Of a DNA stretch of 64,000 bases, positions 23,536 through 36,417 are shown piece after piece. The position numbers were made by a program, and so were the translations under genes. The notes below the pieces were generated by a model. It worked only from the letters and a program-made list of their open reading frames with translations. It ran no database searches and was not told the DNA's origin. The stretch lies in NCBI GenBank assembly GCA_028826165.1, contig JAPDFW010000136.1, forward strand, positions 124,001 through 188,000, in the 5' to 3' direction. The stretch comes from Anaeramoeba ignava. Taxonomy: Eukaryota; Metamonada; Anaeramoebidae. Every line of letters begins with the position of its first letter. Positions within the stretch are counted from its first letter, which is position 1.

Positions 23536-26500
23536 ATGGGAAATTGTGCTAAAAATTCTGATTCAAAAAAAACACAAAGTATTGATGATCAACTTGCAAA
23601 AGAAACAATTGTTAAAGAAAACCAATTAAAATTATTACTTCTTGGTAAAAAAAACTAAAACCATTTCGAAATGAGAAAAAAAATAACGTTTTTTTTCTCA
23701 TTTTTTTTTTCTTAATTTTTATTTTTATTTTAATTATAATTTCTATTTTGGATTATTAGGTTCTGGTGATTCTGGAAAGTCTACAATTTTAAGACAAATC
23801 CAAATTTCTCATGTTCATGATTTTACTGACCAAGAAAGAAGAGAATTTCAACAACCTATTTATCTTACAATTCTTGAAGGAATTCAAGCAATTATTAATG
23901 CTGCAGATCTTTTAAATATTCCTTTAAATCAAGAACTTCAGGTTAATAAATTAATAAATAAATTAATAAATAAATTAATAAATAAATTAATAAATAAATT
24001 AATAAATAAATTAAATAATTTAATAAATAAATAAATAAATAATTTGATAAATAAATTAATAAATAAATTAATAAATAAATTAATAAATAAATTAATAAAT
24101 AAATTAATAAATAAATTAATAAATAATTTAATAAATAATTTAATAAATAAATTAATAAATAATTTAATAAATAAATTAATAAATAATTTAATAAATAATT
24201 TAATAAATAATTTAATAAATAATTTAATAAATAAATTAATAAATAATTTAATAAATAATTTAATAAATAATTTAATAAATAAATTAATAAATAATTTAAT
24301 AAATAATTTAATAAATAATTTAATAAATAAATTAATAAATAAATTAATAAATAATTTAATAAATAAATTAATAAATAAATTAATAAATAATTTAATAAAT
24401 AATTTAATAAATAATTTAATAAATAAATTAATAAATAAATTAATAAATAATTTAATAAATAATTTAATAAATAAATTAATAAATAAATTAATAAATAATT
24501 TAATAAATAAATTAATAAATAATTTAATAAATAAATTAATAAATAAATTAATAAATAAATTAATAAATAAATTAATAAATAATTTAATAAATAATTTAAT
24601 AAATAAATTAATAAATAATTTAATAAATAAATTAATAAATAAATTAATAAATAATTTAATAAATAAATTAATAAATAATTTGATAAATAAATTAATAAAT
24701 AAATTAATAAATAAATTAATAAATAAATTAATAAATAAATTAATAAATAATTAATAAATAATTTAATAAATAATTTAATAAATAAATTAATAAATAAATT
24801 AATAAATTAATTAATAAATAATTTAATAAATAAATTAATAAATAAATTTATAAATAAATTAATAAATAAATTAATAAATAAAATAAATTAATAAATAAAT
24901 TAATAAATAAATAAATAAATTAATAAATAATTAAATAATTTAATAAATAAATTAATAAATAAATTAATAAATAATTTAATAAATAATTTAATAAATAAAT
25001 TAATAAATAAATTAATAAATTAATAAATAAATTAATAAATAAATTAATAAATAATTTAATAAATAATTTAATAAATAAATTAATAAATAAATTAATAAAT
25101 AAATTAATAAATAAATTAATAAATAAATTAATAAATAAATTAATAAATAAATTAATAAATAAATTAATAAATAAATTAATAAATAAATTAATAAATAAAT
25201 TAATAAATAAATAATAATTTAATAAATAAATTAATAAATAATTTAATAAATAAATTAATAAATAATTTGATAAATAAAAATTAATAAATAAATTAATAAA
25301 TAAATTAATAAATAATTTAATAAAAATAAATTAATAAATAAATTAAAAATAAATAAATTAATAAATAATTTGATAAATAATTTAATAAATATATTAATAA
25401 ATATATTAATAAATAATTTAATAAATAAAAAATAAATAAATAAATAAATTAATAAATAAATTAATAAATAATTTGATAAATAAATTAATAAATAAATTAA
25501 TAAATAATTTAATAAATATATTAATAAATATATTAATAAACAAATTAATAAATAAATTAATAAATAAATAAATAAATAATTTGATAAATAATTTAATAAA
25601 TAAATTAATAAATATAATAAATAATTTAATAAATAATTTAATAAATAATTTAATAAATAAATTAATAAATAAATTAATAAATAATTTTAAATAAATTAAT
25701 AAATTAATTTAATAAATAAATTAATAAATAAATTAATAAATAAATTAATAAATAATTTAATAAATAAATTAATAAATAAATTAATAAATAATAAATATAT
25801 TAATAAATAAATAAATAAATTAATAAATAAATTTGTAAATAATTTAATAAATAAATTAATAAATTAATAAATATATTAATAAATAATTTAATAAATAAAT
25901 TAATAAATAATTTAATAATAAATTAATAAATAAATTAATAAATAATTTAATAAATAAATTAATAAATAAAATTAATAAATAAATTTTAAATAAATTAATA
26001 AATAAATTAATAAATAAATTAATAAATAAATTAATAAATAAATTTATAAATAAATTTATAAATAAATAAATAAATTAATAAATAAATTAAATAATTTATT
26101 AAATAAATTAATAAATAAATTAATAAATTAATTAATAAATAAATTAATAAATAATTTAATAAATAAATTAATAAATATATATTAATAAATAAATTAATAA
26201 ACAAATTAATAAACAAATTAATAAATAAATTAATAAATAAATAAATAAATAATTTAATAAATAATTTAATAAATAAATTAATAAATAAATAAATTAAATA
26301 ATTTAATAAATAAATTAATAAATAAATTAATAAATAATTAAATAAATTAATAAATTAATTAATAAATAAATTAATAAATAATTTAATAAATAAATTAATA
26401 AATATATTAATAAATAATTAAATAAATTAATAAATTAATTAATAAATAAATTGTAAATAATTTAATAAATAAATTAATAAATATATTAATAAATAATTTA

Positions 26501-29121
26501 ATAAATAATTTAATAAATAAATTAATAAATAAATTAATAAATTAATAAATAATTTAATAAATAATTTAATAAATAATTTAATAAATAATTTAATAAATAA
26601 ATTAATAAATAAATTAATAAATAATTTAATAAATTAATAAATAAATTAATAAATAAAATAAATAAATTAATAAATAAATTAATAAATAAAATAAATAAAT
26701 TAATAAATAAATTAATAAATTAATAAATAATTTAATAAATAATTTAATAAATAATTTAATAAATAATTTAATAAAAATAAATTAATAAATTAATTAATAA
26801 ATAAATTAATAAATAAATTAATAAATAAATTAATAAATTAATAAATAAATTAATAAATAAATTAATAAATAAATTAATAAATAATTTAATTAATAAATTA
26901 ATAAATAATTTAATAAATAATTTAATTAATAAATTAATAAATAATTTAATAAATAAATTAATAAATAAATTAATAAATAAATAATTTAATAAATAATTTA
27001 ATAAATAATTTAATAAATAAATTAATAAATAATTTAATAAATAATTTAATAAATAATTTAATAAATAAATTTAATAAATAAATTTAATAAATAAATTAAT
27101 AAATGAATTAATAAATAAATAAATAAATAAATAATTTAATAAATAATTTAATAAATAATTTAATAAAATCTAGCCACATATTGAAAAAGTTATGGAAGCA
27201 ACTGATTTATCACCTGATCTTTATCAAGATTTCCAACAATTATGGAATGATGATTCAATTCAACAAATTATTGGAAGAGCAAATGAATTTCAACTTCATG
27301 ATTCAACTCAATAGTAGATAATTTAAAAACTCAAAAAGAAAAAATCAATTCAAATTTAAATTTAAATTTTTTATTTCATTTTGAAGTTATTTTGGAAATT
27401 TAGATAGACTTTTTGCAGATGATTATTTACCTACTAACGAAGATATTTTAAGAGCAAGAATAAGAACAACAGGAATTATTGAATTGAGTTTTGAAATTGA
27501 AGGAACAAAATTTTTGTAAAAATTAATTCAAATTAATTATCAAACAAAACAACAATTAATTTTTTATTTTTTTTTGGATTAAAATTGAAAAGATTATTTG
27601 ATGTTGGAGGACAAAGAAACGAAAGAAAAAAATGGATTCATTGCTTTTCTGTAATTAAAGCAATTCAATTTAATTTAAAAACAATTTAAATCAAAAACAA
27701 TTTAATTCAAAAATAATTTAATTCAAAAATAATTTAATTCAAAAATAATTTAATTCAAAAATAATTTAATTCAAAAATAATTCAAAAACAATTTAATTTA
27801 AAAATAATTTAATTTAAAAATAATTTAATTCAAAAATAATTTAATTCAAAAACAATTTAATTCAAAAACAATTTAATTCAAAAATAATTTAATTCAAAAA
27901 CAATTTAATTTAAAAATAATTTAATTTAAAAATAATTTAATTCAAAAATAATTTAATTCAAAAATAATTTAATTCAAAAATAATTTAAATTTAATTCAAA
28001 AACAATTTAATTCAAAAATAATTTAATTCAAAAATAATTTAATTCAAAAACAATTTAATTTAAAAACAATTTAATTCAAAAATAATTCAAAAACAATTTA
28101 ATTTAAAAATAATTTAATTCAAAAATAATTTAATTCAAAAATAATTTAATTTAAAAATAATTTAATTCAAAAACAATTTAATTTAAAAACAATTTAATTC
28201 AAAAATAATTCAAAAACAATTTAATTCAAAAACAATTTAATTCAAAAACAATTTAATTCAAAAACAATTTAAATCAAAAACAATTTAATTCAAAAATAAT
28301 TTAATTCAAAAATAATTTAATTCAAAAATAATTTAATTCAAAAATAATTTAATTCAAAAACAATTTAATTCAAAAACAATTTAATTTAAAAACAATTTAA
28401 TTCAAAAATAATTCAAAAACAATTTAATTTAAAAATAATTTAATTCAAAAATAATTTAATTCAAAAACAATTTAATTCAAATTTAAAAATATATATTTTA
28501 GAGTGTAAATGCAATTATCTTCTGTGTTTCTTTAAGTGAATATGATCAAACTCTTTTTGAAGATAATCAAAAAAAAAGAATGGAAGAATCTTTAATGCTT
28601 TTTTCAGAAATTTGCAATAGTCGTTGGTTTCAAAAAACCACAATGATTTTATTCTTTAATAAAAAAGATTTATTTCAAAAAAAGATACAAAATAAAGATT
28701 TAAAAGTAGTATTTGATGATTATGAAGGTAAATATTAAATATTAAATATTAAATTATTAAATTATTAAATTATTAAATTAAATTATTAAATTATTAAATT
28801 ATTAAATTAAATATTAAATAATTAAATTAAATTATTAAATTATTAAATTATTAAAATATTAAATTATTAAATTATTAAAATATTAAATTATTAAATATTA
28901 ATTAAATTATTAAATTGTTAAATTATTTTTCTTTCAAAAAAAAAGGTGGTCGCGATTATGAAAATGCAACTAAATTTATAGCAGATAAATTTAAATCATT
29001 AAATGAAACTCATTCAGAAATTTTTAGTTATTTTACTTGTGCAACAGATTCATCAAATTTTTCACAAGTTTTTGTTCAAGTTAAAAACACAATTCTTTCA
29101 GAAATAGCAAAACAAATGTGA
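23536..29121 (+). CDS. Heterotrimeric G-protein alpha subunit
   Basis: Seven exons: 23536-23644, 23760-23941, 27174-27313, 27387-27515, 27593-27650, 28502-28737, 28946-29121; 342 residues. A GTP-binding switch at the plasma membrane. N-terminal MGNC gives Gly2 for myristoylation and Cys4 for palmitoylation. P-loop GSGDSGKST (usual GAGESGKS), switch I with RIRTTG, switch [21 protein letters not shown] for the NKxD motif, and TCAT near the C-terminus are all present. The end is SEIAKQM, with no pertussis-toxin Cys. Canonical CFE-x-V reads CFSSV here. Exon 5-6 phase is inferred from conservation. Every exon join preserves family spacing, so it is probably functional despite a 3.2 kb intron. Confidence 0.93.
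23942..27173 (+). repeat. 3.2 kb intron of AATAAATTAATAAATAATTT repeats
   Basis: A GT-AG intron (GTTAATAAATT...ATCTAG) made almost solely of AATAAATTAATAA and AATAATTTAATAA units, with rare ATATTAATAA and small indels that become commoner toward the 3' half. A long Leu-Ile-Asn frame within it is a by-product. Confidence 0.95.
27651..28501 (+). repeat. Intron of AATTTAATTCAAAAATAATTT repeats (G-alpha intron 5)
   Basis: A GT-AG intron of about 850 bases built from TTTAATTCAAAAATAA and TTTAATTCAAAAACAA units of about 16 bases. The repeat type differs from those in the other introns of the same gene. Confidence 0.9.
28738..28945 (+). repeat. Intron of ATTAAATT repeats (G-alpha intron 6)
   Basis: A GT-AG intron (GTAAATATT...AAAAAG) of ATTAAATTATTAAAT units between DDYEG and GRDYENA. 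Confidence 0.9.
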
Positions 29122-29365
29122 TTAATTCAAATTTGTTTAACTTTCTCTTTTCTTTTTTTTTTTCTTTTCTTTTCTAAAAGTTGGATTTTTTAAGAACAAA
29201 AAAAAAACGAAAAAAAAATTTGAGTTTTTTTTTTAAACATTTTTTTTTAATGAATTTGATTTTTCTTTAATTTCTTTTGTTTTCAGAATTTGATTTTTTT
29301 CTTTTTTTTTTGGAATGGAAGAGAATAAAAAAAATTCGTTTTAAAAATTTTTTAATTTTTTTAAT

Positions 29366-29710
29366 TTAATTTTTATTTGAATCTGTTTTTAATTTTTTTG
29401 TTTGTTGTTCTTCTAAAAGTTTTTCAAATTCTTTATCAATTAATTTTTTATTTTCCATTAATTTTTTGAATTGATCTCCATTTAAATTAACTCCTTTTCT
29501 AGTTCTTTTCCATTCATTTCCACTTTTATAAAATTCTCTAATTTCAATTTGAACTTTTCCACGAAATTTAGAAACAACAATTTTTTTATTTCCTCCAAGC
29601 TAATTTTATTTTTAAAATTAAAATTAAAATTAAACTTAAAATTAAAACTAAATTTTTTAAGTTTGTTGTTTTACATCAAAAGTTTCTTCTAAATTAATTC
29701 CAGAACTCAT
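29366..29710 (-). CDS. SUB1: Transcriptional coactivator PC4/SUB1-like
   Basis: Exons 29675-29710 and 29366-29599 on the minus strand, with a 75-base GT-AG intron (29600-29674); 89 residues. The protein starts MSSGINLEETFDLGGNKK, followed by IVVSKFRGKVQIEIREFY, EWKRTRKGVNLNGDQFKKL and a Lys/Glu tail. This is the PC4 single-strand-DNA-binding core (beta strands V-S-K-F-R-G-K-V / IREFY, then the K-G-x-x-L-x-x-x-Q-F helix). The family binds ssDNA and assists RNA polymerase II transcription and repair in the nucleus. It is shorter than animal PC4 because the Ser-rich N-terminal arm is missing. It converges with the G-alpha gene; 3' ends are 244 bases apart. Confidence 0.88.
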
Positions 29711-30015
29711 TTAAATAATAAAAATGAAAATGAAAAAAATGAAAAAAAAATGAAAATTTTTTTTTTTGAAAGTTTAAATATTTTTTGGTTTTTTTTTTTT
29801 AATCAATTATTTTTAATTAAATTTAATTAAATTCCCTTTTTTGGTTTTTTTTTTTTTGAGTTGATGAAATTTTTTGAAAAGAATTCATTTCTTTTTTTTA
29901 GATTTTTGAGAACATTTTTAGTTTTGGAATTTTTAATCCACATTTTTTATTTATTTCCAAATTTAATTTTTCAACAATAGAATTTTATTATTTCTTGCAT
30001 AAAATATTTAATTAA
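29711..30015. other. Spacer upstream of PC4/SUB1
   Basis: Alternating A runs and T runs before the satellite array. I see no gene or RNA in it; it probably carries the SUB1 promoter. Confidence 0.4.
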
Positions 30016-31760
30016 ATATATATTCAATAAAATTAGACATTTTATTAATTATTAAAAAGTTATTTATTTATTAAAATATAAAAAGGGAAAAAATTTAATT
30101 TAATTATAATAAAATTAAGAATAGAAATTAATTAATATTTATAATTATTTTTAATTTAAATATAATTCAATAAAATTAGTCATGTTTATTTATTATTAAA
30201 AGTTATTTATTTATTAAAATATAAAAAGGGAAAAAATTTAATTTAATTATAATAAAATTAAGAATAGAAATTAATTAATATTTATAATTATTTTTAATTT
30301 AAATATAATTTAATATTAATATTTATGTTTATTTAGTTATTAAAAAGTTATTTATTTATTGAAATATAAAAAGAGAAAAAATTTAATTTAATTATAATAA
30401 AATTAAGAATAGAAATGAATTAATATTTATAATTATTTTTAATTTAAATATAATTTAATATTAATATTTATGTTTATTTAATTATTAAAAATTATTTATT
30501 TATTAAAATATGAAAAGAGAAAAATTTAATTTAAAAATAATAAAATTAAGAATAGAAATGAATTAATATTTATAATTATTTTTAATTTAAATATAATTTA
30601 ATATTGATATTTATGTTTATTAATTATTAAAAATTATTTATTTATTGAAATATAAAAGAGAAAATATTTAATTTAATTATAATAAAATTAAGAATAGAAA
30701 TTAATTAATATTTATAATTATTTTTAATTTAAATATAATTTAATATTATTTATGTTTATTTATTATTAAAAAGTTATTTATTTATTAAAATATAAAAAGG
30801 AAAATATTTAATTTAATTATAACAAAATTAAGAATAGAAATGAATTAATATTTATAATTATTTTTAATTTAAATATAATTTAATATTAATATTTATGTTT
30901 ATTTATTATTAAAAATTATTTATTTATTGAAATATAAAAGGAAAAATTTAATTTAAAAATAATAAAATTAAGAATAGAAATTAATTAATATTTATAATTA
31001 TTTTTAATTTAAATAGATATTTAATATTAATATTTATGTTTATTTATTATTAAAAATTATTTATTTATTAAAATATAAAAAGGGAAAATATTTAATTTAA
31101 AAATAATAAAATTAAGAATAGAAATTAATTAATATTTATAATTATTTTTAATTTAAATATAATTTAATATTAATATTTATGTTTATTTAATTATTAAAAA
31201 GTTATTTATTTATTAAAATATAAAAGGGAAAAATTTAATTTAAAAATAATAAAATTAAAAATAGAAATTAATTAATATTTATAATTATTTTTAATTTAAA
31301 TAGATATTTTAATATTAATATTTATGTTTATTTAATTATTAAAAGTTATTTATTTATTAAAATATGAAAAGGGAAAAAATTTAATTTAAAAATAATAAAA
31401 TTAAGAATAGGAATTAATTAATATTTATAATTATTTTTAATTTAAATATAATTTAACATTAATATTTATGTTTATTAATTATTAAAAGTTATTTATTTAT
31501 TGAAATATAAAAAGAGAAAAAATTTAATTTAAAAATAACAAAATTAAGAATAGAAATTAATTAATATTTATAATTATTTTTAATTTAAATAGATATTTAA
31601 TATTAATATTTATGTCTATTAATTATTAAAAATTATTTATTTATTAAAATATAAAAAGAGAAAAAATTTAATTTAAAAATAACAAAATTAAGAATAGAAT
31701 TTAATTAATATTTATAATTATTTTTAATTTAAATAGATATTTAATAAAATTGGACATTTT
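30016..31760. repeat. Intergenic satellite array, ~143-base unit, about 12 copies
   Basis: The unit contains AATTAAGAATAGAAATTAAT, TATTTATAATTATTTTTAATTT, and TTATTTATTTATTAAAATAT followed by AAAAAGGGAAAA. The AGAATAG marker recurs about every 136-148 bases from 30118 to 31691. Both ends of the array carry ATAAAATTRGACATTTTATT (about 30027 and 31745). No gene seen. Confidence 0.9.
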
Positions 31761-31933
31761 ATTTTATTTTAAAAAATTTTTTTTTGTAATTAAAAAGAAA
31801 AAAAAAGAATAAAACTGTCCAATTATTTTTTTCATTTTTACTTTTTGTTTTTCTTTTATTTTTTGAATTGATTTTTTTTTGAACTTTCCAAAAACTATTT
31901 TAAAACAAAACAAAAAAACAAAACAAGAATTAA

Positions 31934-34900
31934 ATGGCAATTAATTTGAAAGATCTTTTTTTAAGTTTAGAAGGAACAAAAATAAGAAAGACAGTCATCA
32001 AAACAGGAGAAGTTCGTTATTGTCAACATGTTCCTAATAATTACAGTCGTTCTTTTCATGGAAGTGCAGTTGTTTGTAAACCACCATTTGATCCAGTTTC
32101 GATTGAATTTTGGTACAAAAATTGGAGAATTGGTTCGTTTTTTTCTTTCATTTTTTTTTATTATTTTAAATTTACAATTAATTTTCCTTTTTCCTTTTTA
32201 ATTTTTAATTTTTACTTTTTTTCTTCTTTTTTTTTTAAATTTATTTTAGCTTCTGTTCCTTGTAATTTCCATGCAAAAATTACTGAAAATGTAAGTTAAA
32301 TATCATTTTATTTTTCTTCTTTTTATTTTTCTTTTTAAAATCTAAAAATATCCAAAAAAAAAATAGACTATTGATTTTATTCGATTAAATGGAACTTTAA
32401 AAAAAGAAGGAGGAAGAAGAAAAAATGTCAAGAAAAGATGGTTTGTTTTAAATGATTATAAACTTTCTTATTTTCAAGATGAAAAAGTAATTTTAAAAAC
32501 CAAAAATAAATCAATCAATAAATAAATCAATAAATCAATAAATAAATCAATAAATAAATCAATAAATCAATAAATAAATAAATCAATAAATAAATCAATA
32601 AATCAATAAATCAATAAATAAATCAAATCAATAAATAAATCAATCAATAAATCAATAAATCAATCAATAAATCAATAAATAAATCAATAAATAAATAAAT
32701 CAATAAATAAATCAATAAATAAAATAAATAAATCAATAAATAAATAAATAAATAAAAATAAAATAATCCAAAATAAATAAATCAATAAATAAATCAATAA
32801 ATAAATCAATAAATAAATCAATCAATAAATAAATAAATCAATAAATAAATAAATCAATCAATAAATAAATCAATCAATAAATAAATCAATAAATAAATCA
32901 ATCAATAAATCAATAAATCAATAAATAAATAAATCAATAAATCAATAAATAAAAATAAATCATCAATAAATAAATAAATCAAATCAATAAATCAAAAATC
33001 AATAAATAAATAAATAAATCAATAAATCAATAAATAAATCAATAAATCAATAAATAAATCAATCAATAAATAAATCAATAAATAAATCAATCAATAAATC
33101 AATAAATCAATAAATAAATCAATAAATAAATCAATAAATCAATTAATCAATCAAAACAAAAGCATGCAACAAATCCAATTCGAGAAATTTTAGTTTCAGA
33201 CATTAAAAATTGTGCAAATACTGCAGATTTAATGAAAATTCAAGTGTTTACACCTTCAAGAACTTTTGTTGTGACAGCTGAAGATCCTAAAACAAGTTTT
33301 ATTTGGCTTAAAATGATAACAGCAACCCAAAAACTTCATGAAATGGTTCAAACCAATATGAATATTGTTGAGGTATTTAATTTGAATATTTTATATTTAA
33401 TTTTAATATTTTATTTGAATATTTATTATTTAATTTGAATATTTATTATTTAATTTGAATATTTTATATTTAATTTGAATATTTTATATTTATTTTGAAT
33501 ATTTATTATTTAATTTGATTATTTATTATTTAATTTGAATATTTTATATTTAATTTTAATATTTAATTCGATTATTTATTATTTAATTTGAATATTTGAT
33601 ATTTATTATTTTATATTTAATTTGAATATTTATTATTTAATTTGAATATTTTATTATTTAATTTGAATATTTTATATTTAATATTTAATTTGGATATTTA
33701 ATATTTATTTAATTTGAATATTTAATATTATTTAATTTGAATATTTATTATTTAATTTGAATATTTTTATATTTAATTTGAATATTTAATTTGAATATTT
33801 AATTTGGATATTTATTATTTTATTTATTAATATTTTAAATTTGATTATTTATTATTTAATTTGAATATTTTATATTTAATATTAATATTTATTATTTAAT
33901 TTGAATATTTAATTTGAATATTTAATTTTAATATTTTATATTTAATTTGAATATTTAATTTGAATATTTATTTGAATATTTTATATTTAATCTAAAATTT
34001 AGAAAGCACTCGCTGAACCAGAAAATTTAACAAGATATCTTCATTCAGATAACTACTTTATCTTCCAATACTTGGAAGATAAAAGCTTTTTCCAATACTT
34101 CATTGGCAAAAATAACAACATTGTTTTAGATTTAATCCAAAATGAATTATTATCACCAACTGATTTTGAACAAATTGGAGATTACCAAAAAGAAGCAAGA
34201 GAATGGGATCCAGAATTATGTATTGCGTTGATGAATCTAGCACAAAAAAAATCACAAGAATTGCCTATCAATTTGGTCCGATTTTGGAAAACAAAAATTG
34301 AAGAATCAGATCTTTTTAGTATCAATTTACCTCAATTCATTGTCAAAGATGATCGCCTTATGATTGAGAAACTCAAGGAACTTGAACAGCTGAAAACAGA
34401 TAAAGAAAAAACACAGCTCATTAACCAAGAACTTGTTGGCAAAATTCGCACCTATGAAACAAAGATACAAAAAAAACAAAAGAAAATTACCGAAATTGAA
34501 ATTCAAAACCAACAAAGACAAAATCTCAGCTCAACCGAAAATAACGAGTTGCAAGGAATCAGTAAGGAAGATCAGTTGAATACAATCAAAATCCAAATCG
34601 AAGAAATCGAGGAAGAAAACAAGAAATCAAAAGAAGAAAAAAATCAATTGAATCAAGAAATCAAGGAAAAAAACCAGAAAATAAACAAATTGGAAAGTGA
34701 TATTTCAAAGTTGAAAAAGGAATTGAGCCAAAAAAAGTCAGAGTCTGAACAAATACAAAAGAATCTCAACGAAAAAAACCTGAATAGCACAAGTATAATT
34801 CATGAAGCGAATTTTTTTGATTCCAAAATATCAAGTCTTGAAACCGAATTGAAAAGTGTGGAAAAAACAATTTCCAAGGAGAAAAAAGAACAACTTGAGA

Positions 34901-36417
34901 AGAAAAAAAGCCAAATCACAAGCACAACCCTGCAAAACACGGAAACACTTCGACTGGTTGAAGAAAATAAGAAATTACTTGATGAATTGGATCAACTTCA
35001 ATCAAAAGTTTTGGAAATGTATTCTTCTTTCATGCAGAAAAACACAACTTCCCAGCGCAAAACAAGTTCTATCAGCGAAGAGAAAAGACTTCCCACGCAG
35101 TATCTTTTCCCCAGAAACACCAAGTTCTCAAAAGCAATGCTTTCGTTTGAAAATGCACTTGATATTATCCAAAAACAAATCCAGAAAATGAAACAAAAAG
35201 CACAGACAATTAAGTCACACAAAATGATGCGAATAATAGAGAATTTATCCAAAATCACAAAGCGGAATCAAATCGACAAAAAAGAGGACGAGATTCTCAA
35301 GCACGATTTTGTGTCTGAAGTTCTGGAATATCTCAAACAAGTGAATGATTTCGCGACCCAAACTCGAATGTTTTCCTCCAACTTATGGAATCAGGAAACA
35401 AGAAAAAACATCGATCGGAGTTTGGAAGAGATTTTGGCGCCACTCAACGAGATACTTTCCCTGTCTAGATTGTACGTATCTTCCCTCACAAAGGATACAA
35501 TCCCAGATGACTCCAAAAACCCAAAAATCAAAAACAATTTTGATCAGATCTTTTCTTTGTGTCAAAAAATCATTTCCAAAATCAAAGAATCAAGAGAAAC
35601 TGAGAAAGTCCAAGAGGAGTCAAAAGACATTGCGGTTCAAGAACTTGTCACCGCTGAAAAATCACTTACTAAGGCATCACATAAAATATCAGAATTCAAA
35701 GTGAAAGCTGAACAACTTTCAAAAATTAAATTAGGAAATTATTTTGGAGAAGATTTACTTGATTTGGCAAATCTACTAATTGAGCACACTTCGGCTCTTG
35801 TTTCCGATGCAAGAAGCACACAAATAAAAGTGTCTGAGACCGCGAATCAGAATTCACGACGCTCACAAGAATCAGAAAAACAGACAAAAGAAGCACTAAT
35901 CAAAGGTGCTCGATCAATCACTCAATCAACAAATTTATTTCTCGAAATTTTGAAAACGGCTGTCAACGAAAAAAAATCCTCAAACAAGACACGTGCACGA
36001 ATAATCTCAGGGGCAAAAGAGGTATCTGCAGCTGCAACCCAATTGAGTATTGCTGCTAATGTTTTTCTTCCTTTTGGATCAAATGAAGCTGCGATTTTGG
36101 AATCTGATGCTAAAAAAGTCAGAAATACTACAAATGAATTGACTAAGTTTGCTGAGAATTTGGATCACAACGAAATTTTTCAATCAAATATTATTATTCC
36201 AACTTTCCAAAATCCAAATTTAGTTAAAAATGGAAAAACTCCTGATAATTTGCAAAAAAGTGAAGCTTCTAATGTTTTTGCTCGTGTTGAAGCTCAAACT
36301 AGAGTTAATGAGATTGAAAAGAAGCTACAAGCAGCAAGAGCTAATTTATTTGCTATTAGGAAAAAGAAATATGCGAAAATGCATACAACTCAAGTTAAAA
36401 CGAATCGATATTATTAA
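31934..36417 (+). CDS. PH / coiled-coil / I-LWEQ (THATCH) actin-binding protein
   Basis: Exons 31934-32132, 32250-32290, 32367-32486, 33163-33372, 34003-36417; 994 residues. Residues ~85-175 are a PH domain (LNGTLKKEGGRR, KKRWFVLNDYKLSYFQ, ending FIWLKMITATQKLHEMV) split by an intron. About 190-310 is a helical region I cannot name. About 310-530 is a long Lys/Glu/Gln coiled coil. The C-terminal ~250 residues resemble the I/LWEQ module of talin, HIP1R and Sla2 (KEALIKGARSITQST, SGAKEVSAAATQL, ending RVNEIEKKLQAARANL and IRKKKYAK). That module binds F-actin. The order resembles Sla2/HIP1R with a PH domain in place of ANTH, suggesting a membrane-to-actin linker. The large last exon is noticeably less AT-rich than its neighbours. 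Confidence 0.85.
32487..33162 (+). repeat. Intron of AAATCAATAAAT repeats
   Basis: A GT-AG intron inside the PH domain, almost wholly AATAAATCAATAAATCAATCA units of 4-base periodicity (AAAT/CAAT). Confidence 0.92.
33373..34002 (+). repeat. Intron of TTTAATTTGAATATTTATT repeats
   Basis: A GT-AG intron (GTATTTAATTTG...AAATTTAG) of a ~19-base unit. It differs in type from the previous intron of the same gene. Confidence 0.92.

Noticed and set aside
24044-24754. A 236-residue Leu-Ile-Asn frame
   Set aside because: Lies wholly inside the G-alpha intron repeat; the splice around it restores the G-alpha protein.
30016-31760. CRISPR-like or centromeric array
   Set aside because: Units are contiguous AT satellite without spacers in a eukaryotic genome; nothing here supports a centromere call.
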